A DNA stretch of 64,000 nucleotides, taken from assembly GCA_963931925.1 (NCBI GenBank), contig OZ007571.1, positions 63,411,589-63,475,588 of the forward strand, given 5' to 3'. Below are positions 48,501 through 63,500 of this stretch, piece after piece. The notes beneath the pieces are model-generated. The model was not told the DNA's origin and searched no databases. It saw nothing but the letters and a program-made list of their open reading frames with translations. A program made the translations under genes and the position numbers. This stretch comes from Onchidella celtica (Eukaryota > Mollusca > Gastropoda > Systellommatophora > Onchidiidae). Every line of letters starts with the position of its first letter. The stretch's first letter is position 1.

Positions 48501-51500
48501 TTCAGACCATCCTGCCATTTCTTTTATTAGGTAAGCCTGGGATGCAACATCTTTGTATTTTTTTAATTGGATTTAATCCTTATCAGCTGTGGCTGCCTAG
48601 TTCTAGCTTTCCCCGTCCGCCAGAGCTTCTGGATATTAACTTTTTAACCGCGCAACAACGCTCATAGTGTTAGTCGATATTTCTGGTAACCTCATATGAA
48701 CACTGACAGCGTCGATTGCTATTTCTGCATGTAATATCCTTCAATTTGGCATATGACATGCTTATGTTACTACACATGTTGGGCTTGAAATAGCAGTTTT
48801 ACTAAGTCATATTGGCGCCAAAAAAAATAGCCCCCCAAAAAACTCCATGAAAACGTGAAAAAAATTCCGTGGTTAAAGAGTTAAGCATTTTGAAACACAT
48901 ACACACCCCCGAAATTCATTAACCCATTTTAAAACATACACACACCCAAAAAAGTCATCAACCATTTTGAAATACATACACACCCAAAAGTCTCAGAGAA
49001 GAAACCAAACAGACATAGCGATGTGCAGACATAGCGATGCATGTTTTCTCAGTGAAGAAAACTGCGGGATGGCTTTTTTAAATGTGTTTTGTACTTCTTT
49101 TTTGGATATTGAGATATTGTACGTGCACAATTGAAATCCCTGTCAAGACAAAAAAACAACAAAAAAAACACAACCACAATTCAGTAAATAAAGCTCAACA
49201 TTTCTAGTTAATAATTACTTGAGACCTGATTAAAGGCTTACAAAAAGTAGCTTGTCTGTAATTAGAGAGAGAGACAAGTTCGGTCTTCCCATGGTCCAGG
49301 AGCTAATCTACATCTGCTTACTACAGTCAGACCTTGAGTGAAAAAGGGGATATTTACCCATCAGCAGGATAATGGATCAGTTGAGATCATGTTTGCCCTC
49401 CTTGTACAACAGCAAATGCAGCAAACATGGCTGTGGCCTGTGAGCTCAACTGTGTAATAGGCAAGAGCCAATAGATCTAAATCTGATATGTTTTACAGTT
49501 TTCTGTAAGCTTAAATGTGGATGGTTTAGCCATGATTCAGCCATGAATAAAAATGTTTTTCTTTGGTCATCACTACAGGCATAGGGGTAGATGACATGTT
49601 TGTTGTCATAGAAACTTGGAAAAATCTTAGTCCTGAGGAAGAGAAACTGGATGTGCCAAATAAACTAGCCATGACATTGAGTAGAGCAGGTGTTTCCATC
49701 ACAGTGACTTCCATCACTGACATTGCAGCTTTTGGAATTGGTGCTACAACGGTAAGTCAATAACTCAGCTGGAATGCTGTCTTCAAATTGTTACTGCAAT
49801 ATCATTGGATTGTGTTCAGTAAGAGTAGAAATGGATGAAGCTGATTTGGTTTTGCATATAATCTTATTCATGAAGAAAAAATTGGCCACTGTAGAATCTG
49901 AAACAGCCATCCCATATTGGTCAACTTTTGTGTAAACTGGGTCAGATTTTTTTCATTTCTCTTTTACGCAGCATTTTAATGCTCTGTTTCGCCATAGGTT
50001 CATTGAACATAACTCATTGTCTCTGGAACCTAAATCTCATTTTGGACGCCCCCTGCTGCTTAAACCATTATTAAATGTTCACTTTTGGGTCAAAATATGG
50101 AGTGTTATACATGAAAATGTTGGAAATTGATTGTATAATTAGAATAATTATATGAAAAACCATTCTGTTAACATGTAAACGAAACAAACGACATATTGGC
50201 AGCTCGTCATCACGGGCCAGAATATTGCGCCGGCATACCGGCAGCTCGGAGACAATGAGGTAATGCTGGTAGCATTCTTTTACAGTATACATAGACAAAT
50301 GTGTGAGCACTTTGTGCAAAAACTGACAAATAACCAAAAATGTGGGATGGCCCACTTTAGCTCTGTAGCAATCAGTTCATCTTAAATGTTCAGTTTCTGT
50401 TCAAATGAGATCTGATCTGATCTAACTTTAAATCATTTTCTTTTTTTTTTTTTTATTGTAAAGGGGTTATGTTACAATGCTTGGCAAGAGGTTCCAGCAA
50501 AATACCATTATTGAACATCTCGTGGCACATCTTAATGAATATATAACTATGTTAATCTTGTATGACTGAAAGTTTTCTGTAATTACTCACTGAAAAATGA
50601 ACCATGTTTTATCCTAATACATGTGGTGAGTAAAGTTCCTGCCGATGGAATGGATATATGTTAAGGTGATCATAATTCAAGAAAAACGTGAAAGAGGTAA
50701 TCCAGAAGCATTTGATAAAAAAATGTCTGTCTGCTTGTATGCATTAAATGGACATCACAGGAGAGTGAAACAAATTTTAGTCAGTTTTCAGATACATTTT
50801 TCAGAACATGCCATATAAATTCTTGCCCTGTTTAGCTGCAGAAAAGTAGTCTTACAATCAGAATCCAGAGATCTCCACTGATTTGTGTCTTGTTTTGTTC
50901 TCTGAATCCATCAAACAGTTTTATTTGTATCTGACTGTTTTTTCTTCTTTTCTTTTCTTTTTCAACTTTCAGGTCATACCAGCACTGAGCGCTTTCTGTA
51001 TTTATGCTGCATTTGGTATATTTGCACTGTACATTCTAGTCTCGACTGTGTTTGCCAGTGTTCTGGCACTGGACGACAGAAGACGTAAAGCAAGACGGGA
51101 TGCTTGTTTTTGTTGTTACCGACACCCAGAAAGCTACACCCCAAACAAGTGTAGCACGGGAAGATCCTTCATGCAGATTCTCTTCAGCAAATGTTTGGGA
51201 CCTGTGATTATTAAGCCTCCTGTGAAGGTAATAAGAAGCTGTGGCATATAGCACATACAACTGACTTGAATTTTTTTTCATTCATAAAATTTTACATTCA
51301 GACATTCAATTTTCTTTAATCCATTTTTCTTTTTCTGTTTTTTTTTGTTCTCTTCCTGGGGCTTTTTATTAATTTTAATTTACATATCCTCAGCATCTTT
51401 ACATTTCTCTCTGTTCATCATTCTCAGTGTTGTATCTTTTTTTTTTTCATTTCTGAAATGCATTAGGCTGACAAAATGGGGAACTTGCCTTATTCTAAAG

Positions 51501-54500
51501 TGATTATGGTCTTTCTTAAATATTCAGCTTTCTTGTGCTTCTCCACTCCTGTAACCCTCTGCAGATACTGTTTTGTTTTTTCTTTTAATTGTAACCATGT
51601 ACCTATACCCAGCAAGATCGAATGAAGCTGTAATATGTAACGATCGGTTAATTTAGTGTATTGGAAACAAATTATTTATATGTAGAAAAGTAAAGAAACA
51701 GCTTCATATATGCTATGTTTCGTGCTTGCTGAAACAAAAACTTTAGTTGTAAGTAGCAAAGAGCATCCTGTCATGTCTGAAAGAGGTCGAACTCTACGTT
51801 GATTTAACAGATTTTTATTTATTTACAAAATTCATAGGCACACTTTTCAGCACTGGCCTTTTCCCGTTAGATTTTTAATATGGGTCTTTTTCCGTTAGAT
51901 CCGTAACTTCATTTTTTTCTGATCCTATCTATAGGCAACAGAGGGCTGAAAGCTAGCCGAGAGAGAGAATGAAAGAACCGTGAGAGGCGCAAAGTGGCTG
52001 TTATCGTGCCGATGCGTCATTAAACTTAACCTCAATCTCAAACTTAAAGCCTTGTGTGAGAAAATACTCATATTGCTTTAATATTCTAAAAATTCTTTTG
52101 TTTTATTGGCTCAATTTCCCATCTTGTTTTTTTGTTCCTGATGAAGGTTAATATACTGAAAGCTTGATTTGTTCTACATTTTTCCTTTATGTTTTATTGT
52201 ATCGTTTCTGTATTATTTCTTACATGAGACTTTATTATGTACAACTTTTTCTTTTTGCCATATTTTGACTTTGCTTTAAGCCTTACTGCGATCTCACAGG
52301 TTTTCTGTGGTTTATACATTTTGTCAAAGATATCTTAGCCAATCATTTGGTGAAAAGTAGAGAGAGAAAATCTCAGCTTGTCGACCAGATTCAGTCATTG
52401 CATCTTGCGTATCATATCTTGTTTATTAATTATCCGTACAATTTCTCTCATTTAGATTTTCGTTATATTGGCTGCCGTGGTGCTTGCATGCTTAGGTCTG
52501 TGGCGCTTTGTGAAGATGCCCCAAGAATTTGACATAGTCAACTACATACCTCAAGATTCCTATGCCTACACTTATTCCCGCACCAAAGAAGATTATTTCT
52601 CTCGGCAAGGAGTAGACACAAATATATACTGTGGTGAGTTGAAGGGTTTTCTGTTTTCCTTTCTTGTGTTTTCATTTCATATTTTTAAATGTCATCAGTG
52701 TTTGCATTTGAAATTTGTTTTTCTTATTTAATAGACAATTTTGTAAAAGTATAAGACAGGATATATCTGTGGTATTTGTTATATATCAAACTGAATGCTT
52801 GTCAGGACATGAAAGTAGAATTTGTCATACAAATCTATTCTGTGGCATTTTGACAGTTTTTGGGCTGAAAAACAAGCATTTCATTTGTAAGAAAAGGTAC
52901 TGTAGATCATCAGATTTTAATATGCAAACCTAGGTATTATTTTCATTCAAGAACAAAATCGTTGGGTATTGGCCACATTGATGTATGTGCATTTTTGCCT
53001 TTTCAACAAAATGAGAATTGAAGTTTGGTCGGCAAAAGGGCTAAAACGCATAAAACATGACGTCACAAACACATATCTTGAAAAGTTTTTAACTGATTGG
53101 AATGACACTTGTACATAATGAAATTAGGAGTGAGAGAACCACTTTCATGACAAAACCTCAAAATCGGCAAAATGTCACACGCAACAATACGGCAAATACC
53201 CCTGGAAATTGTCTGTACATGTATGGTGTTGATATCTGAGCTATTGCTATTTTATGTTATCTGAATACCTTGTTCACTGATGCTCTCATTCAGTGAGTGT
53301 CCTAAGGTAAGTGGAATAAGCTAATTTACTGCCCTTTTATTTTTGGCAAAGTTAGCTTGTGGTTGCACTTATATATATATATCAATTATGCACTGCAAGC
53401 AAATTTGAAAAATGGGGTCAAGCTAATGCTGATGGTTGACTGGGATATAAGGAACTACAACTTACTTTTACAGCATTTTTTATAGGTTCATTTTTTTCCA
53501 GTATTTTTTTAAAGTTCATATTGAATATATCAGCAGTTACATTTTATATGCATACAGCTGGTGGTACTCCTTAGGTGTACGTCTGCACAATTCTCTGCTT
53601 GCCTGTGCTTAACATTATGTTTTTAATCATTTATATTTACCAGGCTGTGGTAATTTCCCCTCCCCTGCCTTGACAATCATCTGCCAGTATTTACATATTT
53701 AATATTTAATAGAGATTAAAGAAAACTAGAACTGCCAAGGTAGCGATTAAAAAATTATTGGTTGGCTTTTGTTGATGCACACTGTGTAGCTGAGGCATTC
53801 GAACGCAGTGTGGTCAATGTATTGTGCGGTGTTGTTTTGGGGCTGGAAAGATTAAGTTGTAAATGATTGATTTGCACATAGACATTTGGTGATTAGATTC
53901 AATTTTTCTAATGATTACAGACCTGATAAACAACCATTTTGAGTTTTAATACTAAAAGTGTGTTTTTCTTCTTGCCTCTTTCAGGAGGATTTGATTACTT
54001 TGAAGAAAGGCAGCACTTGCAAGACTTGCATGACAAAATCTCAGGAGATAGATACATACAGCGAGGGACCATCAATTCCTGGTTCACTGCATTTAACATG
54101 ATGCCTAATATATCTGGTAAGGTTTCAGTGTCACATTATTTAAATGTACAAGATCCAATCACTCACATAGAGCTAGATTGCCAAGATATCCACTTTTTGG
54201 CCAACCGCTGCTGGCATGTGTGAACAGTTGTGGCTGCTGACTTGATCTTATGCGGATTTTACCAATGCAGTGGAGAATGATTTTAGTTAGTTTTCAGTTA
54301 TCACCAAAGATTGAGAATAATGGTTATAACTTGGTGGTCGCAGAGTTACTAACCAGTGGAATTCACTGATTTTTGGAATGTCTATAGCAAAAAAAGTTTT
54401 AGATAAAATTATGAAATTTTAAGTTTGAGAAACAATTTTTAGCAGAATTACATTACCTTGAAGTTGCCATCAGGTTGTAAAAGACCCCAATTACTACCGC

Positions 54501-57500
54501 ACAGTTAAGTAAACAGTATTGACTATTTTATCGCCCGTGCAGATGCGGGGCCCTCTTGCAGAAGAGGGACAGCAAAGAATACATCTGACGTGATACTGCG
54601 TGTCGTAAGAGGCGACTAAAGGTGCAAAGGTCCTGGTCTCCCGAGAAGAGCCAGTTGGCGGTGGGCCAACTACCCACCCTGTAAAAATAAACCAGTTACA
54701 GAAACACAAGCAAATACTTTAAATCAGTCTTTTATCTTGGGAGAAGGGGGAGCATCTGCACCTGTAGATTCAATGAAGGACAATGGACAAAGCCGAAAGG
54801 ACTCCACTGGCCCGACTGCTCCTTCATCAAACAAGTCACTCCGGATTGCGTCGTGGAATGTCCGCTCCATGTATGAAGCAGGAAAGAGTGCCCAGGTTAC
54901 AATGGAGATGAGGCGATACAGACTGCACATACTTGGAGTTAGCGAGACCCGCTGGATACAGTCCGGACTGAAACAACTTAATTCTGGGGAAAAGATTTTG
55001 TATTCTGGAAGGGAGGACAAAAAGCATACAGAAGGGGTAGCGATCATCTTGAGCAAGCACGCCCAGAGGTCACTGAGGGGATGGGAACCCTACGGAAGGA
55101 GAATTATATTGGCATCATTTACTACAAAGAACAAGAACATCAACATGAACATTGTGCAGATATACACCCCAACAAATGAAGCAACCGATGAGGACAAGGA
55201 CGATTTCTACAACCAGCTTCAGGAAATAGTTGACACATTGCCAAGAAAAGATGTGAACATTATAATGGGAGACGCCAATGCCAAGATAGGACAGGACAAT
55301 ACAGGGTATGAGGACATTATGGGGTGCAATGGTTTGGGACAAATGAATGAGAATGGGGAGCGGTTTGCAAGTTTCTGCGCATTTAACAGCTATGTGATTG
55401 GAGGTTCAGTATTCCCACACAAGAGGATCCATAAGGCCACTTGGATTTCACCGGATGGAGTAACTGAAAACCAGATTGACCACTTTTGCATCACCCGACG
55501 ATTCAGACGCTCACTGGAGGATGTCATAGTACAGAGAGGAGCTGATGTTGGATCTGACCATCACATGCTGCTGGCAAGACTCAAACTCCGCCTCAAGAAA
55601 CAAGGTACCAGAGCAGGAACAAAGAGGAGAAAGTTTCAAGTGAGCCTTCTGGATGGAGACAAGAAGGAAGAGTTCCAGCTGACACTGAGGAATAGATTCA
55701 AACCCCTTGTTGACCTCGAAGAGACAGTAGATTTGGAGACTCACTGGGCTAAGGTAAAAGGAGTATTTACATCGACATGTCAGGATGTTCTTGGGGAAAA
55801 GAAAGTGGAACACAAGGAATGGATCAGTCAAAAATCACTGGACTTGATAAGGATAAGAAGAGACCTAAAAGAACAGGTAAATGCAAGTCGTACAAGAAGC
55901 TCAAGAGTTGGTAACCAGGAAGAGTACCGAGCATCAGCTAAAGAGGTCAAAAAATCAATTAAAAAAGACAAAGAGGAGTTCATAGGAATGTTAGCAGAGA
56001 AAGCAGAGAAGGCAGCAACAGGAGGACACACGAGGATCCTCTACCAGACTACAAAGACTCTTGCTGGAAAATATGGAAAACCGGAAGTTCCTGTCAAGGA
56101 TTGCAACAGGAAGGCTATTTTTGGAAAGGAAGCTCAGGCAAAAAGATGGATAGAACATTTTAGTAGCCTCTTGAACAGACCTCCACCAAGCAACCCACCC
56201 GACATTCTACCCGCAAGAAATGATTTACCGATCAGTTGCGACCCTCCGACTAAAGCAGAGATTAATGATGCCATAAAGCAGTTAAATCGAGGCAAGGCAG
56301 CTGGACCAGACCAGATCCCACCAGAGGCGCTGAAGGCAGATGCTGCTGGGGCTGCAGAGGATCTGCACTCACTATTCTCGAGGATTTGGATCGGAGGCAA
56401 GTTTCCAAAGGGCTGGAAGGAAGGACACCTCGTGAAGCTTCCAAAAAAAGGGGACCTCAGCAATTGTAGTAACTACAGAGGAATCACACTTCTCTCCATC
56501 CCAGGAAAGGTTTTCAATCGGATTATTCTCAAGCGAATACAGAATGCAACAGACCCAAAACTTCGTGAGGAGCAAGCTGGTTTCAGGAGTAATCGATCAA
56601 CCACCGACCAGATCGCCACGCTGAGAATTATAGTAGAGCAGTCGCTAGAGTGGAACTCCCAACTGATAGTGAACTTCCTTGACTACGAGAAGGCCTTTGA
56701 TAGCATCGATAGAGAAACGCTGTGGAGAATATTGAGACATTATGGAATCCCAGAGAAGATGGTGAATCTTATCAAGAGCATGTACGAGGGGACAAGTTGC
56801 AGAGTCGTACACGATGGTGAGCTTACTGACAGCTTTGATATCAAAACTGGTGTTAGGCAGGGTTGTTTGCTGTCCCCATTTCTGTTTATTCTGGTGATTG
56901 ATTGGCTTATGAAAGAAACCACCAATGGAGGAAGAAATGGCATACAATGGACCCCATGGACACAGCTGGACGATCTAGATTTTGCAGATGACTTGGCACT
57001 ATTGTCGCACACACACGACCAGATGCAAGCAAAGACTACAGCTCTAAACAAAATTTCAGAATCTATTGGATTGAGGATACACCCTGCGAAGTCGAAGGTC
57101 CTAAAAATTGTTGCACCCCCAAGCGAACAAGTCAAAGTAGGAGATCAACCACTGGAAGATGTAGAGTCCTTCTGCTATCTTGGTAGTATCATTGACAATA
57201 AGGGAGGAACAGAGGCAGAAGTCAAAGCACGAATTGGAAAGGCACAGGCAGCTTTCACGTCCTTAAGCAAGATTTGGAGAACCAAGGATATATCTCTAAA
57301 AACAAAGCTGAGGATATTCAACTCGAACGTGAAGTCAGTCCTGTTGTATGGATGTGAGACTTGGAATGCGTCCCAGGCCTGCATAAAGAGAATCCAAGTT
57401 TTCATCAACAGATGTTTGAGGAAGCTACTTAAGATCAGATGGACAGACAAGGTCAGCAATGAAATTGTTTGGAAAAGAACAAGACAGAGCCCAGTCAGAG

Positions 57501-60500
57501 AGGAAATTGGTAGGAGGCGATGGAGATGGATCGGCCACACTCTCAGGAGGCCAGGAAACAGCATCGCGAAGAAGGTATTGGATTGGAATCCCCAGGGCAA
57601 GAGATCAAGAGGAAGGCCGCGCGGAACGTGGAGAAGAGCCAGAGAAAATGATGTGCAACGAAGCGGAAAGACTTGGAATAATGTAAAGAGGCTGGCCCAT
57701 GATAGAGAGGGATGGAAAGTGTTTGTTGGTGGCCTATACCCTGATCCAGGGTGAGAAAGGCAATGATGATGATGATTGACTATTTACGTAAAAACTGCAA
57801 TTAAGTTGACGAGCCAAACTGAACAAAATGAAAAGCTACCAGGAGTTTTCAATGCAAATTTTGTATGTCTATAAAAATAATGTGCGATGCTAAAAAATAA
57901 CAGGTATGGTGTATTTTTCAGAGTCAGTCTTTAGTGTGAATAATTCAGATGTGTTTTATCTTGTAATAGTGATGATGCAAAAAGTGTGATTTGGTTTGTG
58001 GTGATTTCAAAGTCTGAAACCTAATTCAGGGCATTTGCAAATGAAGCAATCAGTTGGAAATTCATTTTGAAATGTGTTGGGCAACCAGAAACTTTTGGTT
58101 GGTTCTTTTCTGAATATTTGCATTTTTGTGGCATTTGCAAATATTTATAAGGCAGATGCATAGTAATAACAGTTTGGAATGTTTTAGGAAACCAGACTTT
58201 TAGTTTGTTTCCTGAATATTCACATTTTTGTGTGACATTTGCAAATAAGGCAGATGAATAGAATTAAAATTTTGAAATATGTTGGGGAATCAAACATTTG
58301 GTTGTTTTATGAATATTCACATTTTTGTTTTCTGCAGGGAGGGCTATCACAAATGGAGATGACTTCAATCATGCACTGTACGCATTTTTACATTCAAGAT
58401 TTGGACAACGTTTTGCAGCTTATGTCAAATTTAACTCAACAACAGAACCAGTATCAATAAAGGTACTTAAGGGAAATGATTTAGGCATGGTCAAGGGTTT
58501 GAAAAACCAAAGTGGAGCACATGGAGATGTATGTACTCATGAAGACTGAATAATAGCATTCATTTGCTGTAAAGAAACTAACTATTGGACTTGAACATCA
58601 AAATTTGTTGCTTATGTTTGATTTCACTGTAAGAGGCTGTAGCATCATTAGTCTTTGCTCTCTGTAATTCTCCTCAACAAGATACTTTAACTAAATGTGT
58701 GCCATATTTCACTAAGGTTCCTTATCGAGTCTCTTCACGTATGTCTGTTATTGAGTTTATTGAGTTGTGATATATGTTTATGTTATGATGTGTAATATGT
58801 ATGTACCATTATATGTGTTCTTAAATGCTTTGTGGAAGAGAATTCCCTCATGGGAAGATTCTTATCTGGTTTTATATCATCTTCTAACGTATTTTATATC
58901 ATATGATATACCTTAACATATTATGTAATACAGTGTTATATTGTTTCAGATTCATTTCATATCAGATCACATCATGACTACATGAATTATAATTAATAAT
59001 CCCACAGGCCTCCTATATTACCATGAAACATTCCCGACAAGCAACATCCAGCGGCAATGTAGATGCCATGGAGTCTCTGCGGAAGGACATAGACACAACT
59101 GGCTTCCCCAAGTTTCAGGGAGAGGATTTGCCAGAGTACATGTGCTTTGCTTACACTAGAGAATACATGTCATATGAGACTAATAAGGTGAGAGAGCAAT
59201 TAATACAAATATTGCTGTTGTGAGTTTATGATGTGAAGTTGTAGAAAACTGGTAAGTTAAGTTGAGCAAAAACCAGACACTATGTAATTATCAGTGTGGA
59301 GTATATATTACAGCCATTGTAAGGGCAAAAGCTATCCAGTGATAAAATTTTATGATAGTAATTACATAATTCGCATAGTTATAATAAAAAGGTGCAAGTG
59401 TGTACAGTGGCACAAAAGAGAAAGTTTCACATTGTAGAATGGTAGAAAAGTGAAAGTTTCACATTCATAGAATGGTAGAAAAGAGAAAGTTTCACATTCA
59501 TAGAATGGTTAAATAGAGAAACTTTCACATTCTTACAATGGTACAAAAGAGAAAGTTTCACTTTCATAGGATGGTACAGAAGAGAAACTTTCACATTCTT
59601 ACAATGGTACAAAAAGAGCAAGTTTCACATTCATAGGATGGTACAGAAGAGAAACTTTCACATTCTTACAATGGTACAAAAGAGAAAGATTATCGTACAA
59701 TGGTACAAAAGAGAACGTTTAACATTCATAAAATGGGACCAAAGAAAATGTGCTTTCATTCCTTTACCGCAATTTCCTGCTGCTGTTGAATTTGTTTGTC
59801 CATTTATTTTTGTTTTGCCATGATTTTATTCCAGGTGTTACAAGAAGAATTGTATCGTAACCTTGGTCTTGCAGCAGCTGCTGTGTTTTTAGTGACTCTG
59901 ATCTTGATTGCAAACCTGTGGACCAGCCTGCTTGTCTTTGTATGTGTGCTCTTTACAGTGGTACGGCACCTTTTCTGTCTCGGCCTTAACCTAGTTTGTA
60001 ACAATTCTTGTTGTTTTCTTCTTTTTTTGTTTGAGGAAAGATTATTTTTTTGAAGGGGGGGACATGGAGTTGAGTGCAGTAAAAGTCGTTGAATTTAAAT
60101 TCTGGGTCTAAATCATCTAATTTGGACACAGATGATTATATAAATTCAAAAAGCCAGTGAAAGGCAAAAAAATTTGCTAAAAGGAGACTCTAGGAAAGCA
60201 ACTCTACTCTCATGCAGTAGAACAGATATCCTAGTGCACTTGGAATCAAGCATGATGTATCGATACCTACAGATTTAACAACTGCCAGGTTAAAGGGATT
60301 TTTGTATGTGCAAAAAACCACCTTTTCTGCTGTAGAATTCCACTTCAAGATAATGAACAGCTGGTAATTGATTATGTGCATGGGAGTTTGGTGAACTGAT
60401 TCATTTGCTTCATAAACTTGAAATTTATGCACTTTCGTTGAAACTTATTAGTTCCCCAACTGATTTATTAGTTTATTTACCAGAGTATCTTTCTTCAAAA

Positions 60501-63500
60501 GGGGTGATAACAGGGGAGCAACAACCTTAGGCACAAAATGTTATATTGAGAAAATCGATTTTTAAAGTTTGAAAGTCTACTACTTGCCTCTTACAACTGA
60601 AAGGGTGATTTTCTAATATTTTGTGATTGCAGCTTATTTTTCAAACTTTGGTTTTTCAGAGATGAGGCTGATGAACCAAACTTCCACTTGGGGAAAAAGG
60701 TGAAAGTCACTTTTCATGGTTGTTTTCCCCTTGTGGTCTTCATATGTCAGTTTTTAATGGATTTTACAGTTTTGCTCTTGTCATTTTTAGGTAGATGTGG
60801 GTGGAGCACTTGAGCTATGGGGTACAACCATTGACACTGCCAGTAGTATTCTTCTCACCTTGTCGGTTGGTTTAGCTGTGGACTTTTCAGCACATATAGG
60901 CCACACCTTTATGACCCTTCGTGGATCGCGAAATAGTGAGTGTTTGTGTTGTATGTATGATATGAATGGGATGGTATTTCCACATCCAACTTTTAAGGTG
61001 GGGACCAGTTATGAAGGCTGGAGCATGTACAAATAAGAATACATTAAGATCTATGCACAAAAAAATTACATTTGCAGGAAATGTTATTGTGTTGTGAGTT
61101 TTGCTATTGTATACATTATAATACATTATATTACTGAAAAAGATTTGAACAAAGCTGATATAATTTCAGTCAAAGTTAGGTTCAGCTAGGATGTGCCAGA
61201 AATTTAACAGTTACAGTGTAATTTTCAATGACATTTAATATCACCTTAAATGTGTCTTGGAAATAAACTCACAAGTACTCTCATCATGTACTTGTTGGCA
61301 GATCGGGTGATAGTGACACTGAAGACAATTGGGCCTGCTGTTTTCAATGGAGGATTCAGTACATTTTTGGCTTTTGTTCTCCTGGCAGACAGTGCAAGCT
61401 ACGGATTCCAGTTGTTTTTCAGGGTAAGATCCAAGCAGAGATAGAGTTTACTATTTGACCGTAGAGTAGCAATCATTGATTGCGTTACTTTCACATATCA
61501 TGCACTTTAGTAGGAGATTCCTGAAATCATAGATGTGGATGATTTAATCCATGATGTCATCTTGAAATGTAGGCAAACACAATGCCAACTTGTATAGTGA
61601 CAGATTACTGAATATAATTTTTTTTTGCTGTCTCATTGAGGGTAAGTGAAAACGCAAGTCAGTGGGGAAGTAAAAAAGCATGCTCTGCTTGGGTTTTAAA
61701 AAATTATTTTTGAGCGGGGAGGGGTGGAGAGATGGTACAGTAACTTGACTTGGCCTGTGGCGAATCACAGTGGACTGGCCACTGAATCCAGCAATTTTCC
61801 TTTCGGTTTAACAATAGGGTTATTTCGGTTTAGTGCTAGTTTGTTAACAAAGATAAAGAGGATAAAATTCGGGGACTCCTGTTTTCTTTTGGTTTACTGC
61901 TATTTTCGGTTTAGCCATTTTTGGGTTAACCGTTTTCCACTGTAGTTGCATATTTTGAGCTGCATCCAGGATTTACCTTGTCAGTGTCTGGGCTTCTCAG
62001 GGTGCAGCATTCAGGATGTGATAGTTGGATGCAGTTTAGAACAAAATCTGCCATAGAGGTCTAGAGGTTTTGGTTCTTTTATTTGCGTGTTTAACTTTTA
62101 TATTGTAGAATTCTTGCAAGGGAATAATAAGGTAGCCTGTCCTTTTTTTTTAGAAGGAATGTTTTCTGGCAGTTTTGTCCATCGTACATCATGGCTTCCA
62201 CCACATCAAATCGTGTTTTGCGTGACAGTTGATCTTTTACAGTGTTTGAACTAACAGATTGACAACTAATAAAATATGCACTCTACTGTTCTTTTTGTGC
62301 CTTTTATTTTTCACACCCATGTATGGATGATATAATTATATGCTTCTGAAGAAAGATGGAATTTTTTGTGACTTTAACTGAAGCAACTGATGGAAAAGAT
62401 GCATTATAAGATGTAGTTATGCCTTGGGATATGTTGGAGAATATCAAAAATATATTTATTTTAATGGATAAATGTTAATGAAATTTGAGCAGGCAGGTCA
62501 GTGAATGTTTTGTTATGACACCAATCACAAAAAGGGCCACTCCATCAGTCTATCTCCACATTTCATCAGTCTGTCTCTCAAAAATCCAGAATTGCAAAGC
62601 AAAATTGATTACAAAAGACTGAAACTTATAAATACCGGTAATCCTGTTGTTGACCAGTCTGCATTAATTTTGGCCAAAATTTCTATATTCATCATTTCTG
62701 CATTGTTTTTAGAAATAGGTATTGTAGCGTCCCACTAGTTGAACGATCGATATTTCCCCCCCCCCCCGCTTGGCGAGTCTCACTCGGCGACCTTCCTCTC
62801 CCCCTCTCGCCAGCAAGGCCGGTATTTCTCTTTGATGTGGCTTGTTTGTTTCACTGTAGAAAATCTAGAAGGTCTGGAAGGAACTGCAGTATCCGAGATT
62901 ACGCTGGGTCGACCTTGAGTGATGTAATTCTGTGACGTGTCTGTGTACGATTGGGTGGCTTGTATGTGTCCCGAACGATCTAGGTCTGTCTCGTGCTTAT
63001 GGGGCGGTTAAGCCGCTTCCTGAACGTTCCTGGACAGAATATATATAAGGAGGGCCAGGCGAGTAGGAGTGGTGCAAATCGTGGGTGAAAATCGTAAGGT
63101 GCAAATCGTAGGTGTGAAAATCCAGTGGTAGTTAGAAGTGTGTCTTCCCGGCTAGCTAGGTGTAAGTAACCTGTGGATATCAGCTCTTGTTTACAGTTAT
63201 TAAACGTTAGTATTAAATTGTTCATCGGATCCTGTTATTTATTTCTACAACAGTTCGAGACAGTTTCGTTTTTTAAGGGGTAGACGATCAGTTCATCTGA
63301 CTCTCCCCATTATAACGTGCTGAAATTTGCATCAACTGTTACAGGTATCCTCCCAAACATTGATAAATAATGAGTGTAGGTACTCAGATAATTAAAATAT
63401 TCCAGGTTTCGTACATGCTGACCATTCTACAGAAAAAAAATGTAGATTTGGCTCAATCTAGTGTGCTGACACAGCTAATACATAGGAACAGGTGTGGACA

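Noticed and set aside
55115..57600. Minus-strand open frames across the LINE
   Set aside because: Shadows of the LINE reading frame; none carries a domain.
59427..59823. Open frames with KLSLFYHSMNV-type repeats
   Set aside because: Direct product of the intron-14 minisatellite.
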